From Flavobacteriaceae bacterium (lineage in GTDB: Bacteria; Bacteroidota; Bacteroidia; Flavobacteriales; Flavobacteriaceae), in NCBI GenBank assembly GCA_027490305.1, contig JAIXYI010000088.1:124001-188000 (forward strand): a stretch of DNA of 64,000 bases, written 5' to 3'. The notes under the pieces are model-generated. The model saw nothing but the letters and a program-made list of their open reading frames with translations. It made no database searches and was not told the origin of the DNA. Every line of letters starts with the position of its first letter. Position 1 is the stretch's first letter. The translations under genes were made by a program, and so were the position numbers. This document shows, piece after piece, positions 8,333 to 16,384 of this stretch.

Positions 8333-9850
8333 TTAAAGCAGCGAATGCCGTGTCATAACATCCGGTTGTGGTATGCCCATGAGTTCGAGGATGGTTGGCG
8401 CGATGTCACCCAACACCCCGCTTTTGATCGAGGTCCGCTCAGGATCTACGAGGATAATCGGCACCGGGTTGGTGGTGTGGGCCGTGTTCGGACTTCCATC
8501 CGGATTGACCATGGTGTCACAGTTGCCGTGATCTGCAATGACGATGGTGGTATAGCCGTTTGCAAGCGCCGCCGTAATGACTTTTTCAACACAGGCGTCT
8601 ACCGCTTCACAGGCTTTGATCGCCGCTTCCCACACGCCGGTGTGGCCTACCATATCGCCGTTTGCAAAATTCAGGCAGACGAAATCTACTTCTTTCTTTT
8701 CGAGTTCCGGCACCAGGGCATCGGCCAGTTCGTAGGCGCTCATTTCGGGTTGGAGGTCATACGTGGCCACTTTGGGAGACGGACACAGAATCCGCGATTC
8801 ACCTTCGAACGGCAACTCGCGTCCTCCCGAGAAGAAAAACGTCACATGCGGGTATTTCTCGGTTTCTGCGATCCGTATTTGTTTCTTTCCATATTTCTCA
8901 AGCACTTCGCCCAAGGTCATGGTAATGTTGTCTTTGTTGTAGATGACCTTGATGTCGTGAAAACTCTCATCGTAGTTTGTCATGGTCACATAATACAACG
9001 GCACGGTGTGCATGTTTTGCTCATGGCAATCCCATTGAGTCAACACTTCCGTGAGCTGACGCCCGCGATCGGTGCGGAAGTTGAAGAAGATGACCACATC
9101 GTCAGGCTGCAGCGTCGCCAGCGGTTGCCCGTCGGCTCCGGTCATCACGATAGGCTGGATGAATTCATCCGTTACACCAGCCGCGTAGCTTTCTTCCACA
9201 CTTTTGACGGCATCCAGCGATGGCGTTCCCTTCCCGTTTACCAGAAGATCATAGGCCAGTCGCACCCGTTCCCAACGGCGGTCACGGTCCATGGCGTAAT
9301 AACGACCTATAATGGAGGCAAGTTGCGCAGGTGTCCCCGAAAGGGCATCCACCAACGTACGCACATAACCGGCGCCCGACTTCGGATCGACGTCGCGACC
9401 GTCGGTGAAGGCATGCACGAACAGTTTGTCCAACCCAGCTTCTTCCGCGGCTTCCAAAAGCCCCATGAGATGCGAGGTATGCGAGTGCACCCCGCCATCG
9501 GAAAGCAATCCCAGAAAATGGATCGGCTTGTTGTGCGCTTTTGCGTATGCGAAGGCTTCTTTGAGCACAGGCTCTTCCTTCAGCGTATGATGCTGTACCG
9601 CGAGGTTGATTTTGGCCAAATCCTGATACACGATACGACCCGCCCCGAGATTCATGTGGCCTACTTCCGAATTTCCCATCTGTCCTTCCGGCAGTCCTAC
9701 ATTGAGGCCGTCGGTGCGGAGTTCGGCACTCGGATAACGGGTATATAAGCTCTTTATAAACGGAACGCGTGCGTTGTCGATGGCGGATACTTTCGGGTCG
9801 GGCGATTTTCCCCAGCCGTCGAGTATCATCAGGATGACTTTTTTGGACAT
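8333..9850 (-). CDS. gpmI: 2,3-bisphosphoglycerate-independent phosphoglycerate mutase
   Basis: Interconverts 3- and 2-phosphoglycerate in glycolysis, with two Mn ions and a phosphoserine intermediate. 505 residues, normal length. The N-terminal phosphatase domain has MILDGWGKSP (Asp11 metal ligand) and MGNSEVGHMNLGAG with the catalytic Ser61; HAFTDGRDVDPKSGAGY, RYYAMDRDRRWERV, FNFRTDRGRQLTEVL and VIADHGNCDTM are all intact. Its own promoter box TATCTTTG lies 14 nt upstream. It is first in a minus-strand run that continues into the T9SS secreted protein and map. Confidence 0.97.
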   Translation of the reverse strand: MSKKVILMILDGWGKSPDPKVSAIDNARVPFIKSLYTRYPSAELRTDGLNVGLPEGQMGNSEVGHMNLGAGRIVYQDLAKINLAVQHHTLKEEPVLKEAFAYAKAHNKPIHFLGLLSDGGVHSHTSHLMGLLEAAEEAGLDKLFVHAFTDGRDVDPKSGAGYVRTLVDALSGTPAQLASIIGRYYAMDRDRRWERVRLAYDLLVNGKGTPSLDAVKSVEESYAAGVTDEFIQPIVMTGADGQPLATLQPDDVVIFFNFRTDRGRQLTEVLTQWDCHEQNMHTVPLYYVTMTNYDESFHDIKVIYNKDNITMTLGEVLEKYGKKQIRIAETEKYPHVTFFFSGGRELPFEGESRILCPSPKVATYDLQPEMSAYELADALVPELEKKEVDFVCLNFANGDMVGHTGVWEAAIKACEAVDACVEKVITAALANGYTTIVIADHGNCDTMVNPDGSPNTAHTTNPVPIILVDPERTSIKSGVLGDIAPTILELMGIPQPDVMTRHSLL

Positions 9851-9864
9851 TTTGACAATTTTCG

Positions 9865-9872
9865 CAAAGATA
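9865..9872 (-). promoter_or_regulatory. Promoter -7 box TATCTTTG for gpmI
   Basis: Perfect TAnnTTTG match read on the minus strand, 14 nt before the gpmI ATG. No clear -33 TTG. Confidence 0.6.
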
Positions 9873-9918
9873 GGCGATTGCCCGTCCCGGCGCGGAATAT
9901 TGTCATATATTTAACCCC

Positions 9919-12327
9919 TTATTTCCTACGGCGCAGCGAATTGTAGTCGATATAATAGCGAACGCTTACCGAAAATACGTTGTTGAGGTTGTCGTCGAAT
10001 AACTCCCGCACGTTGTCGTTGAAACGATGCCTGATGATATTGGTGTAATCCAGGGCATTATTACGATAAAGTACAGACAACTGACTGCCCGGCGCAAACC
10101 ACCACGAATAATTGAGGTCCATGTTCCAAACGTTGAAGTTTTCATCAAGGCCGGTAATGAAGTCTGTTCCGTCAAGATACCCGTCATCACCAAGTGTAAA
10201 CAAGCGCCGATTTTCCGAAAACGACCAATAATAGCGGGCGCTGAGGTTGAGTGTCATCTTATTATTGAGCGCATATTTGGCGCTGAGTTGCGACACGATG
10301 GTCTTGATGTCGCGCTCGGCATAGAGGATGTCGGTATCCGTGTTGCCCACATACCCACGGTCACTCAGGTCGCGGGAATACTCAAAGCTGTAAATGAGCA
10401 TGAGTTTGTCGTTGACGCGGTAGCGTGGACTGAAATTCCAGGCATACGTCAGGCGGCGTTCTTCGTCGTATTTTCGTCCGACCACATTGACGTCAAGCGC
10501 AAACGGACGGTTGTAGTTGGACGAGAAAATCAACTGTGCCAGCGCACTTTTCGGCACATACGAAAACCGTCCGGTTGACCGTGGCATGTAAAAGTCGAAT
10601 GTCTCAATCGGATTGAGTTGCAGCAAAGCATAATAGTAGTCATTTACCACCGAGTTGCCCTGTGCGCTCATATTGAAGAACGCGTCCTGGGGTTTTCCTG
10701 TGTTGTTCTGTAGCTCGACCGATGACCGCACATCAACGCGGAAGGTGTTGAACCATTTGGTCGGGTTCAAAATGCGGTAGCTGGCGTCGGCGTAGGCATT
10801 GTGGTAATTGGTTTGGGTGATATACCCCAGGTCATTGATGTCGTAGTTGTTGGAAATGTACTTCCCAAACAACGACCACCGATACTGGCCGCTCGTCTTC
10901 TCGAGGTTAAGGGCGGTTTTGAAGCCTTGGTAATCGCTTTCGATATAACTGTACTTAAAATCCCCCGACAGGTTATAAGTGTTTTTCTTCGTGTTTAGGT
11001 TGAAGAGGAAGGCCGACACATTCGCGTCATAGAAACTGCCGTCGCGAGAGACATTGGTGTTGATCAAACTAACCGACGAATTCTGGTTGAAACGCTGGTC
11101 GAGTACTAACACATTATAATTGGTAAGAGGTTCGACCACCACACTGCGTTTCGTTCCGGTGGCGATGTCGGTCACCGTTCCGTGCGTTTCTTCCGTCACG
11201 GCATTTAGCACGCCGATACCGAGTCCGTGATTGGTGCGCCCCGATATTTTTACCGCATTCAGCAGGTTAACAGTAGCCGGTTGGTCGAGCGTTTCGGTTG
11301 CGCTGTCATAGGTCGTGTATCCAAATGAGGGTGCGGCTCCGATCCGTCGCGAGTAAAAGAGGTCGCCTTTGCTGAACAGGTCGGTGCCTTCCGTGAAGAA
11401 CGGCCGGTTTTCGGCAAATTGCTGTTCGTAGGGCGATAGGTTAAGGATGAGGTTGTCATACTTCGTCTGTCCGAAATCCGGAACGAGGATGGCATCCAGC
11501 GTAAACGACTCATTGATCCCGTATTTGACGTCAAGTCCGGCTTTGAAACGGTCGTCTTTTCCCGCCGGTCCCTGTTCGTGGTAAAACGAGGTATAGGGGA
11601 TGAAGAACAAGCGGGTAGGAGGTTGCAGGTTCTGTAGCCCTTCGAGTAAACCGTTCTGCGTACGGGTGAGTTTTTCATCAAAGCGGATGGGGTTCCAGGT
11701 ATAATGCTGCCGGTCGCGCCGGACGCCCCTGTAGAAGTTGATGCCCCAGGTCTGTATGGGTGCGTCAGAGAAACGCAACGCCGCATACGGGATCTTCATT
11801 TCCACATTCCAACCGGTCGATGTCAACCGGACGGCGCTGTCCCAGATCGCATCCCATGAAAAATCCTGTCCAAAATTGTCAGGGGCCACTTCATTGTCTT
11901 CTGTTGCAAGGCGGTCCATCTGAACACCCGATGCGCTAACAAAAAACTGGAAATCCTGCTGGCCGTCGTTGAAGCCGTTGATGAAGACACCGAACATATC
12001 CGCCACCCCAATATTGTCGCGTTGCGTGATTTCCTTCAGGATTTTATCCGGCTGGTCATCCTGTAGTTCCGCGAATATGTAAAGGGCTTCCTGGTTGTAT
12101 AAGACGCGTACAATTGCTTTTTTTTCCGGTGCGATTAATTTGCCATTGTCGGGTTGGTACATGACAAAGTCGGTCGCCGGTTCTGCTGTTTCCCAGACCT
12201 TTTCCATGGTGCCGTCAATGCTGATGGAGGCGTCGGTAAATGAGGTGCGCACGGTCTTTTTCTGCGCCATCACCGACAGGCTGGTCAATAGGAAAAAAAG
12301 CGGAAACAGCCTGGGCGTCCGGAGCAT
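9919..12327 (-). CDS. DUF5916 protein: CBM9-like domain plus outer-membrane beta-barrel
   Basis: 802 residues from the ATG at 12327, chosen because it starts a good signal peptide (MLRTPRLFPLFFLLTSLSVMAQ); a 20-residue extension is possible but unlikely. Residues about 25-210 resemble carbohydrate-binding family 9 (ISIDGTMEKVWETAEPATDF, ALYIFAELQDDQPDK, WNVEMKIPYAALRFSD). The rest is the DUF5916 region with FFTEGTDLFSKGDLFYSRRIG and many alternating strands up to VSVRYYIDYNSLRRRK, as expected for an outer-membrane barrel. The function of the family is unknown; substrate binding or uptake at the surface is inferred. It is transcribed alone, divergent from the L,D-transpeptidase. Confidence 0.85.
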   Translation of the reverse strand: MLRTPRLFPLFFLLTSLSVMAQKKTVRTSFTDASISIDGTMEKVWETAEPATDFVMYQPDNGKLIAPEKKAIVRVLYNQEALYIFAELQDDQPDKILKEITQRDNIGVADMFGVFINGFNDGQQDFQFFVSASGVQMDRLATEDNEVAPDNFGQDFSWDAIWDSAVRLTSTGWNVEMKIPYAALRFSDAPIQTWGINFYRGVRRDRQHYTWNPIRFDEKLTRTQNGLLEGLQNLQPPTRLFFIPYTSFYHEQGPAGKDDRFKAGLDVKYGINESFTLDAILVPDFGQTKYDNLILNLSPYEQQFAENRPFFTEGTDLFSKGDLFYSRRIGAAPSFGYTTYDSATETLDQPATVNLLNAVKISGRTNHGLGIGVLNAVTEETHGTVTDIATGTKRSVVVEPLTNYNVLVLDQRFNQNSSVSLINTNVSRDGSFYDANVSAFLFNLNTKKNTYNLSGDFKYSYIESDYQGFKTALNLEKTSGQYRWSLFGKYISNNYDINDLGYITQTNYHNAYADASYRILNPTKWFNTFRVDVRSSVELQNNTGKPQDAFFNMSAQGNSVVNDYYYALLQLNPIETFDFYMPRSTGRFSYVPKSALAQLIFSSNYNRPFALDVNVVGRKYDEERRLTYAWNFSPRYRVNDKLMLIYSFEYSRDLSDRGYVGNTDTDILYAERDIKTIVSQLSAKYALNNKMTLNLSARYYWSFSENRRLFTLGDDGYLDGTDFITGLDENFNVWNMDLNYSWWFAPGSQLSVLYRNNALDYTNIIRHRFNDNVRELFDDNLNNVFSVSVRYYIDYNSLRRRK

Positions 12328-12504
12328 ATTAGGTTGGGTTAGCGTGACAAAAATAGAAATAATGGCCTGTAACACACTAATTGGCATACGTATTTTTAAA
12401 AAAATCCGTTATAAAGAAGATTTTAGCTCTTTTTTGTTAAACCTTTGTTGGCGAAGCGGTTTGGCACGGTTTTTACGAATCGGCCTGCTACCTGAACGAA
12501 TCGT

Positions 12505-13191
12505 ATGACCTATTATTTCCTGTCATCGCTTTTTTTCCTGTCATCGTTGTTGACGGCTCCTTCTGTTGCGCCCAAGCTCGGTTCTTTTCCGGCTGCCACA
12601 ACGGAAGAACCTGCCGACCTCGTATACCGGGACTTGGAGAAATGCACTGCGGCACTTCCATCGTCTGCCTGCTTCAAAGCCGCTGCGAATGGGTTTTTCC
12701 AGCTTCGCGCCCAGGGGATTATCACACGTGATATTTTGGCCATTGCGGATTTCAGTCTCTCTTCCAATACCCGGCGTCTGTGGGTCGTGAACATGAATAC
12801 CCACGAAGTGCTCTACCACACCTGGGTGGCACACGGTCGTAACACCGGCGATGAATTCGCCCAGTCGTTCTCGAATGACGCCGAATCCAACAAAAGCAGC
12901 CTGGGATTTTATGCAACGGGCACTGTTTACAACGGGAAACACGGTATTTCGCTGCGGTTGAACGGGCTCGAAAAAGGGGTAAACGATCGCGCTTTACAAC
13001 GCGCGGTGGTGATGCACGGCGCTGATTATGTGTCGGAAGATTTCATCCGGAAGCATACGCGCCTCGGACGCAGCCTGGGGTGTCCGGCGATTCCGAATGA
13101 CATGGTGAAGCCGCTCATCGAAGCGCTACGCGACGGTTCGTGCCTGTATATTTACCATCCGAGCCACGCTGCTCAAGGCGTTCGGAGCTAA
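12505..13191 (+). CDS. Murein L,D-transpeptidase catalytic domain protein (YkuD_2 type)
   Basis: A 228-residue exported protein with an N-terminal hydrophobic leader (residues about 4-17). The catalytic region has FSLSSNTRRLWVVNMNTHEVLYHTWVAHGRN, then VVMHGADYV with the conserved His and GRSLGCPAI with the nucleophilic Cys. Such enzymes make or modify 3-3 cross-links or attach molecules to diaminopimelate in peptidoglycan; members of this subfamily are mostly uncharacterised. The conserved His and Ser-x-Gly-Cys set argues it is active. It is a single gene, divergent from the DUF5916 gene, and is followed by tRNA-Gly. Confidence 0.87.
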   Translation: MTYYFLSSLFFLSSLLTAPSVAPKLGSFPAATTEEPADLVYRDLEKCTAALPSSACFKAAANGFFQLRAQGIITRDILAIADFSLSSNTRRLWVVNMNTHEVLYHTWVAHGRNTGDEFAQSFSNDAESNKSSLGFYATGTVYNGKHGISLRLNGLEKGVNDRALQRAVVMHGADYVSEDFIRKHTRLGRSLGCPAIPNDMVKPLIEALRDGSCLYIYHPSHAAQGVRS

Positions 13192-13229
13192 GTGGTTATC
13201 GCCCGACGCACGATTTTCCTTTGAAAAAG

Positions 13230-13262
13230 TTTGCATCAACCGATTTTTCTTCTCTATATTTG
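13230..13262 (+). promoter_or_regulatory. Full Bacteroidota promoter of tRNA-Gly
   Basis: TTTG at 13230-13233, a 21-nt spacer and TATATTTG at 13255-13262. This is the best complete match to the -33/-7 consensus in the window. The tRNA begins 55 nt downstream of the box. Confidence 0.75.
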
Positions 13263-13317
13263 CATCCGCAAACACGATAAAAGTGTGTCAAACACCCAAA
13301 TTGTGCCTGTAACATAA

Positions 13318-13393
<76 letters not shown>

Positions 13394-13397
13394 CTTC

Positions 13398-13427
13398 AAA
13401 ACCCCGATGGTATGTCGGGGTTTTTTT
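13398..13427. terminator. Intrinsic terminator after tRNA-Gly, probably bidirectional
   Basis: AAAACCCCGA (13398-13407) and TCGGGGTTTT (13415-13424) form a 10-bp perfect stem with a 7-nt loop and a T run. The A run on the other side lets it also serve the convergent peptidase E gene ending at 13455. Confidence 0.85.
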
Positions 13428-13454
13428 ATGTCGTTCATTTTGGTGTCCGCTAGT

Positions 13455-14162
13455 TTAACGTAGTTCCGTCAAATCGTATCCCGGCGCCAGTTCCACGGCA
13501 TCCGTCCCTTTCCGAAACAGCCGTGCGGTAAGATTGCCCTTTAACGTCAACCGTTCGCCCATCACGGCTATCCAACTGCCTTCACGAAGGCCCAATACCG
13601 GTGTTTCATTGAAGGCATGGAATTCGCGAATACGGGTTTCGCGCGTTTCGCCCATGTGGGTCGAGCCCGGATCCGGATCCAGGTAATGGGGGTTGAGGTT
13701 AAACGGCAGGATGCCCAGCGTGCGGAAGTCCGGCGGATAGGCAATCGGCATATCATTGGTCGTTTGCATGGTAGGGCCGGTTATGTTGCTTCCGGCGCTC
13801 GTTCCGAGATAGGGTGTGCCGTTCAGAAGAGCCTCTCTAAGGGGCGCCATGAGGCCTTTCTCATGCAGTTCTTTTACGAGCACGAAGGTGTTTCCGCCCC
13901 CTGTGAAGATCGCTTTCGCTGTCTGGATGGCTTCAACAGGATCGGGGTACGAGTGGAGGCCATACACCTGCTTACCTATAACCGAAAAGGCCTGCGCCGC
14001 TTTTTCTGTATAGGTGTCATGGTCGATACCGCCGGGCCGCGCATAGGGGATGAAGAGGACATCGTCTGCCCCCGCGAAAAGCAATTCCAGTTCCGGTAGT
14101 AAGTAGTCAAGGTAGCCGCCGCCGTGAAGGGTGGAGGTGCTGGCAATGATAAGGCGCTTCAT
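13455..14162 (-). CDS. pepE: Peptidase E (alpha-aspartyl dipeptidase, family S51)
   Basis: 235 residues. Hydrolyses dipeptides with N-terminal aspartate in the cytoplasm. The class I glutamine amidotransferase-like fold is visible: FIPYARPGGIDHDTYT, AIFTGGGNTFVLV, and the nucleophile elbow GTSAGSNITGPTM with the catalytic Ser. LPFNLNPHYLDPDPGSTHMGETRETRI carries the conserved His and acidic residues. The box TATCTTCG at 14180-14187 (minus strand) lies 17 nt upstream of the ATG. A single gene. Confidence 0.93.
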   Translation of the reverse strand: MKRLIIASTSTLHGGGYLDYLLPELELLFAGADDVLFIPYARPGGIDHDTYTEKAAQAFSVIGKQVYGLHSYPDPVEAIQTAKAIFTGGGNTFVLVKELHEKGLMAPLREALLNGTPYLGTSAGSNITGPTMQTTNDMPIAYPPDFRTLGILPFNLNPHYLDPDPGSTHMGETRETRIREFHAFNETPVLGLREGSWIAVMGERLTLKGNLTARLFRKGTDAVELAPGYDLTELR

Positions 14163-14283
14163 GCGTCGGATTTTAGGTTCGAAGATACGAAAGGCGCGTT
14201 ATTAACAGAAATTTACCATTAGCCCCACACCGACGACCTTCCAAAACCCATATTTTTACGCCAACGAATTAATACAACGACGT

Positions 14284-14340
14284 ATGGTTAAGTTGGTTAC
14301 CGTTTTTATCGGTGTGATCGTCCGAATCGTCTTAGGGTAA
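14284..14340 (+). CDS. Possible 18-residue hydrophobic peptide
   Basis: ATG at 14284 opens MVKLVTVFIGVIVRIVLG and stops with TAA. It is one predicted membrane-spanning stretch with two basic residues. A TATTTTTA box (14251-14258) lies 25 nt upstream. It is 48 nt before the start region of the next gene, so it could also be an upstream leader ORF of that operon. I recognise no family; chance is a real possibility for an ORF this short. Confidence 0.2.
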   Translation: MVKLVTVFIGVIVRIVLG

Positions 14341-14388
14341 CTCCTGACGGCCCCGAACACTCCCTACATCCGTTTCTCCCTAAATCCA

Positions 14389-15105
14389 TTGCCTGTGGTG
14401 CGAATCGCTACGTGTATACTTCTCTTATGTTCCCTTGTCGCCGCAGCGCAGAAAGGGAAACCACTTGCCGGAAAAGTCGTTGTGCGCGACGGCAGTCCCT
14501 CCAATATCCATATCGTAAACCTCGTCAACGAAGTCGAAGTCGTGACCGACGCGGAAGGGAATTTTACCATTCCCGCATCAGAAGGTGATATGCTGGTCTT
14601 GTCAGGCACCCAGATCGACTATGTCCGTAGGTTAATTCGCGAAGACGACGTCAATTCCGGAAAAATTACGCTTCGCATCGCGGCGAAACCCATCGAACTC
14701 GAGGAGGTTGCTGTTACCAAGTCGACCCAAATGGATGCCGTAGCGTTGGGCATCCTTACCAAACCCGCGAAGCAGTATACCCCCGCCGAGCGCAAAGTGT
14801 TCACCGCCACCAGCACGGCCCTCGACGGCCTTATCAACAAAATCACCGGGCGCACCAAGCGTCTCAAACGCGAGGCACTGCTCGAAAAGAAGGAATTCGT
14901 CTTGGCGCAGTTGAAAGACCTGTGGCCCGACTCGTATTATGCCGACCTCGGCATCGCCCCCGACCGTATCAAAGGGTTCCATTACCTGTTGGTCGACAGT
15001 AAGGAATTCCTCGATGCACTTGCCTCGAACAATTCGGTGCAGTTGGCGTTCGTGACCCTGCAACTGGCCGATACCTACAACCGCGGGCTGAATGCAAAGC
15101 CGTAG
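14389..15105 (+). CDS. CarboxypepD_reg-like domain protein, first of a paralogous pair
   Basis: About 238 residues. The start is uncertain: TTG 14389, GTG 14395 or GTG 14398 all precede a signal peptide (RIATCILLLCSLVAAAQ). After it comes a short carboxypeptidase-regulatory-like beta domain (LAGKVVVRDGSPSNIHIVNLVNE, EGNFTIPASEGDMLVLSG), then the line LELEEVAVTKS-type linker (here IELEEVAVTKS) and a helical C-terminal region with ALGILTKPAKQYTPAERKVFTA and KITGRTKRLKRE. The function is unknown. It overlaps the next gene by 14 nt; the two proteins are paralogs with the same domain order. Proteins of this kind are common in Flavobacteriaceae. Confidence 0.8.
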   Translation: MPVVRIATCILLLCSLVAAAQKGKPLAGKVVVRDGSPSNIHIVNLVNEVEVVTDAEGNFTIPASEGDMLVLSGTQIDYVRRLIREDDVNSGKITLRIAAKPIELEEVAVTKSTQMDAVALGILTKPAKQYTPAERKVFTATSTALDGLINKITGRTKRLKREALLEKKEFVLAQLKDLWPDSYYADLGIAPDRIKGFHYLLVDSKEFLDALASNNSVQLAFVTLQLADTYNRGLNAKP

Positions 15106-15856
15106 CTTGCTTTTTCTTCTTCTGTCCTTTTCAGCTTGGGCACAGCAAGAGAAAGACATTACCGGCACCATCACCGTAACCAATGCCGCGCCGGGCGGCG
15201 TGCGTATCCTCAACCTGGTGAACCAGCGCGAAGCCGTCAGCGATGCCAAAGGCGTTTTCCATATTATGGCCAAACCCGATGACGTGTTGCTGTGTTCGGC
15301 CGTCCATCTTGACCTGATGCGGCACATTGTAGAGGAACAAGAGTTTGAAAAGGGGAGGCTTTCGGTGTCGATGACGGCCAAAACCAACCAACTCGAGGAA
15401 GTCGAGATTCAGAATTACGCACAACTGGATGCTGTTTCTCTCGGTATACTGGAACGCCCTGCAAAGACCTACACGCCGGCTGAACGACGACTTCGCACGG
15501 CGCGGCACGTATTTGTATCGACCATTAAGGGTGGAGGTGTTGGGTTCTCATTTGATCCGGTCATCAATTACCTGACCGGGCATACTAAAAGACTGCGAAA
15601 CGAACGAGAAGTCGAGAAGTATCCGCGTGCCCTAAAACGAATGCAGAAGTGGTACGATGCGCCCTATTACGACACAAAATTTGGGATCACCGTCGAGGAA
15701 AGCGGTCCATTCGAGTATTTTTGTGTGGAAGACGATGAATTTCGCGAGGCGGTCATTGCCAAAAAACGACCGACTGCCGATCTTCGCATCGTGTTTCTGG
15801 CTGCGGCTTTTATCCAGTTGAAAGACGGGAGCCGTGTTACGGATACAAAAGAATGA
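15092..15856 (+). CDS. CarboxypepD_reg-like domain protein, second of a paralogous pair
   Basis: 254 residues with a signal peptide (MQSRSLLFLLLSFSAWAQQ). It has the same order as its upstream neighbour: a beta domain (ITGTITVTNAAPGGVRILNLVNQ, KGVFHIMAKPDDVLLCSA), the linker NQLEEVEIQNYAQLDAV, then SLGILERPAKTYTPAERRLRTA and YLTGHTKRLRNEREVEK. The ATG lies 14 nt inside the previous gene, and its TGA overlaps the next ATG, so three genes form a coupled operon. The function is unknown; export to the periplasm or outer membrane is inferred. Confidence 0.8.
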   Translation: MQSRSLLFLLLSFSAWAQQEKDITGTITVTNAAPGGVRILNLVNQREAVSDAKGVFHIMAKPDDVLLCSAVHLDLMRHIVEEQEFEKGRLSVSMTAKTNQLEEVEIQNYAQLDAVSLGILERPAKTYTPAERRLRTARHVFVSTIKGGGVGFSFDPVINYLTGHTKRLRNEREVEKYPRALKRMQKWYDAPYYDTKFGITVEESGPFEYFCVEDDEFREAVIAKKRPTADLRIVFLAAAFIQLKDGSRVTDTKE

Positions 15857-16374
15857 CGACACAATCCCTGATGAAGACGTTTCGTTTTATAGGTATGTTG
15901 GTGATTTTCGCCATGGCTTCAGCCTTTTCGGCGCACAAATTCTATATGTCGATCTACCAACTTCGCTTCAATGCCGATAAAAGCCGGTTGGAAATCACCG
16001 GGCGGATCTTTATAGACGACCTGAACGAGTGTCTTTCGAAGTACGCCAAAACCGCTACTCACGTAGGGGAATCACAGCAATCGAAAGACGACTTGGCCTA
16101 TTTGCAGCGGTATATGGCCGAGCAATTGAAAATCAAGGTGAATGGAAAACCCGTAACGCTCACGTTTGTGGATACCGAAATAGAAGAAACCGTCGTGATT
16201 TGCTACTTTCGCGTTGACGGTGTAAAGCATCCGCGCCAACTCGACGTTTCGAATACGGCATTGCTGGCGTGTCATTCCGAACAGCAGAACATCCTGCAAA
16301 CGGAGGTATCGGGAGAGAAGAAGAACATCGTATTGAAAGAAGGGGAAACCAGCGCGCATCTGGTTTTTCCATAA
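15853..16374 (+). CDS. DUF6702 family exported protein
   Basis: 173 residues. An N-terminal hydrophobic segment (FIGMLVIFAMASAFSAH) is followed by HKFYMSIYQLRFNADKSRLEITGRIFIDDL, the hallmark of the DUF6702 family, and VNGKPVTLTFVDTEIEETVVICYF. The start overlaps the previous stop as ATGA; an internal ATG at 15871 would give a tidier signal peptide. The family is found beside M1 peptidases in Flavobacteriaceae as far as I recall, and here it lies 10 nt before one. The biochemical function is unknown. Confidence 0.85.
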   Translation: MTTQSLMKTFRFIGMLVIFAMASAFSAHKFYMSIYQLRFNADKSRLEITGRIFIDDLNECLSKYAKTATHVGESQQSKDDLAYLQRYMAEQLKIKVNGKPVTLTFVDTEIEETVVICYFRVDGVKHPRQLDVSNTALLACHSEQQNILQTEVSGEKKNIVLKEGETSAHLVFP

Positions 16375-16384
16375 AAAAACAGCT

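Noticed and set aside
8345-9748. A 467-codon open frame on the plus strand
   Set aside because: It is antisense to gpmI, which has every catalytic motif; its translation is His/Arg-rich and without recognisable domain.
14389-15856. One gene split by a frameshift
   Set aside because: Each of the two proteins has its own signal peptide and full domain order, so they are paralogs, not fragments.
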